Of a DNA stretch of 12,871 nt, positions 8,100-12,871 are shown piece after piece (within the stretch, counting starts at the first letter, position 1; each line of letters opens with the position of its first letter). Origin of the DNA: Astrothelium macrocarpum (taxonomy: Eukaryota; Ascomycota; Dothideomycetes; Trypetheliales; Trypetheliaceae); NCBI GenBank assembly GCA_021030915.1, contig JAGEMR010000277.1, forward strand, positions 1-12,871, written 5' to 3'. The translations under genes were made by a program, and so were the position numbers. Below the pieces are notes generated by a model. It had not been told where the DNA came from, searched no databases, and saw only the letters and a list, made by a program, of their open reading frames with translations.

Positions 8100-9900
8100 A
8101 CATAATTTATAAAATTCAGAAAAAAGAATTAAAATTTTTATTTTTATTACGAAATTTAAAAAATAATAATATTATTCAATTTCTAATTTTATATATTTAA
8201 AATGATTTTTATAATTTATTTTTTCTAATTATTGATTATGATTTTTATAATTTTTTTTTAAATTCGAAATAATCAAAATGAATTCAAAATTCAATTAATA
8301 TAATTAATAATCTTCGAAATCTAATAAATAATCTTCATTATTTTTATAATTTCCATCTATTAATCAAAAATAAAAAAAAAATCAAAAAAATAGTCAAATA
8401 TGATTATTATCATAATATTAAATCACGAAATATTTTTATACGAAAAATAAGACTTATTCTGGCAGATTTCAGATTTTTTTATTTAAAAAATATAAATGAA
8501 AATATAAAAATGATTTAAAAAAACACATCATAAATTTATAAAATATTAAAAATATAAAATCCATTCACATTTAAAACACAATAAATAAAACGAATTTATG
8601 ATATTTGATTTTTAGAATATATAATCAATAAATTTGCAATTTATATATTCAAAAATATTATCATTATCAAAATTTTCTAAAAAAAATAAAAAATGGAAAA
8701 TATTTATGAAAAATATAATAAATTCTATCATGATAAAATAATTAATTTTATAATATTAAAATGATTTCATAATATTGAAAATTATTATCAATTATTTTTC
8801 TCAATATTTTTTAGATTATCAATTAAATTTTTTATCAGAAATTCTAATAAAAAATCAAAATCAGAAAAAATTGTATAAAAATTCGATTATTTTTATTTTA
8901 ATAAATGATTATTCAAAATTTTTAAAAATATCTTTATAATAAAAAAAAATATATTTCAAAAGAATCAATTAATCATTTATTTATCAAAATTAATTTTAAA
9001 ATTTAATTGATTAAAAATTTGAAATTATTTATTTGATATTGGATCAATTTATAAATAAATTAAATTCAAAAATGATTATATTAATGAAAATTATAATAAA
9101 ATTTATAATATATTTTAAAATTATAATATTAAATTAATTAAATTAATAAAAAAAAATCACGAAATTAATATTAAATATCAAATATTAATATTTCTGATAT
9201 TAATAAATAATTTATTTATATTAAAATTATCTGATCTGATGAAAATTATTATTTCAAATATATTTTAATTTTTTAATATTTCAATTAGAAAAATAATTGA
9301 ATTTTTAATCGATTTTATCAATATTTTTAATATTTTAATATTTATAAATAAATTTATTTTTTCAGATTATAATATTCTCAAAAATCATAAAATTAATCTA
9401 TTTATTATTATCAAATATATAAATATCATATTATCAGATGAATTTTTATTTATAAAAAATATAATCAAAATTATCAAATCATTTTTAATTAATTCAAAAT
9501 CTTATTTTATTATATATATCAATCTATTTTTTATTCATTGATATTATAATAAATTTTATAAAAAGAATAAATAATTTATATTAATAAAAAAAAAATCCTA
9601 TGATAATCAATAAATAAAAATTATGAATGAAAATGAATTTATAAAAAAAAATAAAAAATTTTTTGATAAAATTCAAAAATTGATAATTCTATTTTAAATA
9701 TAATCAAAATTTAAAAAAATAAAAATATTAAAAAATTTAAAAATATATCATTTATTAATATTAATAAAATTCAATTTTATATATAAATTTTTTCGAATCG
9801 AATAAAATGAATAAATATTAGAATTAATATCATTTATTGACCTAATTCAGAATATAAAATAATATAAATAAAATCCAATTTTAAATAATAAATTTATTCT

Positions 9901-12871
9901 ATTCTATTATATTATTTTCTATATTCATAATTTTTATTTCATAAACTGATTTTATAAATCAATCTATTTTTTTAATTTTATCTTTTTCAAAAAAAGAAAA
10001 TAATCTTTGATGATAATAAATTTATATAAACCGTATTTAATTAAATTTTAATATAATTAATAATTTCAATTTCAGATATATTTCGGAAAAAATTTCAATA
10101 TATAAAAATCATTTATTCATCCAATTTATATAATTCATAATCAACGATTTTATTTAATATTTAATTATTATTTATTGAAAATCATTCTTTTAAAAATTAT
10201 ATTTTAAAAAATAATAAATAAAATTTTCATTTTTGAAGAATTTTTATTTTAATATATTATATAATTTATTTTTTAATTTATAAGAATTAATTATTATAAA
10301 ATTATCGTTATATATTTAAAATTTTATAATAATCATTTTTCTAAAAAAAAAAAAAATAATTTATATTTCGATTTTCAATAAAAAATTCTGAAAAAATTCC
10401 AATAAAATAATTTATTTTTATAATATAAATATTAATTTTTTATTTTATATGAATTGATTCTTTTTTTATTTTATGATTTCTGATTAATAAAAAATCGATA
10501 TAAATAATTTAATGGATTATTCTATTTTTATGAATTATTATAATATTTTCAGAATATAATCATTATCAATAATTTAAAATAAATATTTTTAATTAATTTA
10601 TTATCAAATTTTATTTATATCAAATAATATAAAAAATTATAATATAATTTTATATTAATACAAAAATTTCTATATTCAAAGAATTTTAATAAAAAATTAT
10701 ATAATATAATTTTATTTATATATTTTATTTTAAATTATTATAAAATCATATTTATATATTTTTATATTCTCATAATATACATCGTTATATTATAATAATA
10801 TATAAATTTAATAAAAAAAAATAAATAATTAATAATAATTAAATTTTTCTGATAATAAATTTTATAATTTTATTGATTTATTATTTTAATAGAATAAATC
10901 TGAATCATATTAAAAAAAAATTCTAAAATTTTAAAATGATTTAATAATTTTATTTTTGATTGAATAAATCAATTTTTATTTTTATTTAAATTATTTTTAA
11001 TTTTAAATCAAATTCATATATTTATTTAAAAAACGAAAAAATTTAATAAATAGATAAATTTTATTTAAAATTTTAATAATAATATTTTTTAATAAATATA
11101 AATTCTATATTTTTAATCATGATTATTTTTATTTATTAAAATAAATAAAAAATAAAAAATAATATATAATCGAAATTCTTTGATGATTTTAATTTCTAAA
11201 ATATATTCTTTAAATATATATAAAATAATCAGATAATATATATAATTATTTAATTAATTTAATCTGATTATTTAAAATATTTAAATATTTAATCAGAAAT
11301 AATTTTTTTTAATATATAAAAAAAATTTGATTTAATATTCTAATTATAAATATACCATTTTCGGCTATTATAATAATAAAAAATTGATATCATATATTTT
11401 CAGAATTATATTTAAATTTTATTCATTTTTTTTATTTTATATAAATATCCATTTTATATAAATTATCCGAATTTTTTTCATCATTATTTTATAAATTTAT
11501 TAAATTTTAATCATAAATTATTTTATTAATTTAATTAATCAATTTAATATTTTTGAATATATTAAATTGAATAAATTAATTAAATTAATTTTTAATTTTT
11601 TTTTAATAATTATGATTATTATTAAAATTTAAAAATTGAATAATTAATTTTATTATTTTCAGATAAAATTTATTACGATATTTTAAAATAATTTATATTT
11701 TGAAATATATTATATATATATTCTATATACAATTAATTTATAAATTTTATATATTTTATAATCATTTTTTTAAATCTAATTTTGAATTATTTAAAAAATC
11801 ATTAAATATATAATTAATTTTTTTCAATTTTTCTTTTTTTATTATAATTTTTATTAATTATTTATGATAATATTTTATATACGATTTCATTTTTGAAATA
11901 TTAATAATTTATAATATATTCATAATTAAATAAATATTAATATTTTTTAATTAAATTCTTTTATTTTTAATATTATATTTTCATTTATCAAAAAATTCTA
12001 ATATATTTATTAATTATTTAATTATAATAATGATTATAATATTTTATGATTTATATTTATAAATTATATATTCAATATAATATTTTATTTATAAATTAAT
12101 TATATCATTTTTATTCAAAATTTTTATAAATTTTTAATTTAATTTATTGAATTCAATAATTTCTGAAAAAGAATTTTTTAATATTAAAAAATCTAAATTA
12201 ATTAAAATAAATAATATAAAAAATTTTATATCAGATATATTTTGAATAATAAATAAATTATTCAAAATTTATTTATAATTCAAAAATATTATATTTATAT
12301 TTTAAAAACTAATATGAATATTCTTTTTTAATATAATTATATTATATATCCGAATAAAAATTTTAATTTATTTTATTTTAGATATATATTATATATTAAA
12401 TATATTAAATTTAATTATTTTATTTATATAATATCATTTAAATATAAAAAATATATTCATATTAAATAATTAGAATAAATATAAATAATAAAATGATATA
12501 ATTATAAAATTAATTTTATTATTTATATAATAAATAATAAATTTGATTTAAATATAATTATTATAATCGTTTATAATAAAAAAATATTTATAATTTATAT
12601 ATTTTTTATATATTAAAAAATTAAAAATTTTGATTAATTAATAAAATATTAATTCATTTAATATTTAATCATTTTTATTAATTATAAAATGATATTTTTA
12701 TAATATATTTTCATTAAATTAATGTAAATTTAATTATATATTTTTAAAAATTAAAAAAGATATAAATATTTCATTTATTATATTAATATATTCAATCATT
12801 ATAATTTATTTTTATTTATTTATTATCATTTTTTATTTTTTTTTATATTAAAATGAATTAATATTTTAAAT
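9901..12871. other. Gene-free block, most depleted in G+C
   Basis: These 3 kb carry no gene and no repeat that I can support. Rows 12001-12240 hold 7 C and 11 G in 240 bases (about 7.5%). All 7 C follow T and all 11 G precede A. The longest A run of the window, 14 bases, is at 10343-10356. Local spots with a little more G/C, such as TTTTCGGC near 11360, are isolated. Composition and strand balance look like long-decayed spacer or satellite-free heterochromatin. Confidence 0.7.

Larger units (their letters stand above)
7077..9900. other. Gene-free AT-rich block, right-central part
   Basis: No gene is seen. The first few hundred bases are paler: rows 7261-7500 hold 50 G/C of 240 (21%), with words such as CCCGG, AACGGCG, TTCGGAATA (at 7378 and again at 7459) and CCGAG. 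After about 8.1 kb the composition falls back to background. Rows sampled from 6301 to 8701 at 600-base steps show an A excess on the plus strand (146 A, 116 T). One interrupted frame at 7926-8099 is listed separately. Confidence 0.7.

Noticed and set aside
10343..10356. 14-base A run as a poly(A) tail of a retroposed copy or a terminator
   Set aside because: Runs of 8-12 A or T are common here by composition, and no hairpin, target duplication or upstream gene-like sequence accompanies it.
1..12871. Reassigned stop codons hiding genes
   Set aside because: TAA and TGA are both very frequent in every frame, so reassigning TGA alone, or TAA and TAG alone, still leaves short frames. The interrupted frames seen are isolated.

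Overview
This 12.9 kb window is almost entirely gene-free DNA of extreme A+T content. In twelve 60-base rows counted by hand (positions 1-240, 5041-5280 and 12001-12240), 72 of 720 bases are G or C, about 10%. Stop codons are dense in all six frames. The longest open frames are 65-75 codons, about what chance gives at this composition, and none resembles a protein family I recognise. I see no tRNA, rRNA, CRISPR array, insertion sequence or ordinary gene. The organism cannot be named from this. The best guess is an AT-rich, transposon-derived or heterochromatic block of a eukaryotic nuclear genome, with a filamentous fungus as the leading idea. A spacer of an AT-rich protist, or an organelle spacer, remains possible. 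A bacterial chromosome is unlikely, because nearly 13 kb without a gene is not bacterial organisation.

Layout. Positions 1-4140 are AT-rich DNA with a T excess, a few short inverted repeats and one possible relic reading frame. Positions 4141-4345 hold a sharply bounded island; rows 4201-4320 are 52% G+C. It contains a two-copy 42-base tandem repeat with hairpin potential, two adjacent perfect palindromes and a 26-base motif. Positions 4346-7020 return to AT-rich DNA, with one better candidate relic reading frame on the minus strand near 6.6 kb. Positions 7021-7076 are a second, smaller island: an 11-base minisatellite ending in a diverged copy of the same 26-base motif. Positions 7261-7500 are a paler zone of about 21% G+C with a composite hairpin. 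From about 7.5 kb to the end the sequence is AT-rich again, and it is most depleted beyond about 9.9 kb.

The most informative signal is the base context of the surviving G and C. Of 42 C counted, 32 follow T, 6 follow C, 4 follow A and none follow G. Of 30 G counted, 28 are followed by A. So on both strands cytosine survives almost only after T. Classical fungal RIP removes CpA and TpG; here those are common and ApC/GpT are rare, 37 against 6 in the same rows. The two copies of the tandem repeat in the island differ by three transitions, and all three fall at cytosines not preceded by T. Together these suggest long exposure to C-to-T mutation that spares TpC, with the islands being younger or protected DNA. 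No genes work together here; the interest is mutational and structural.
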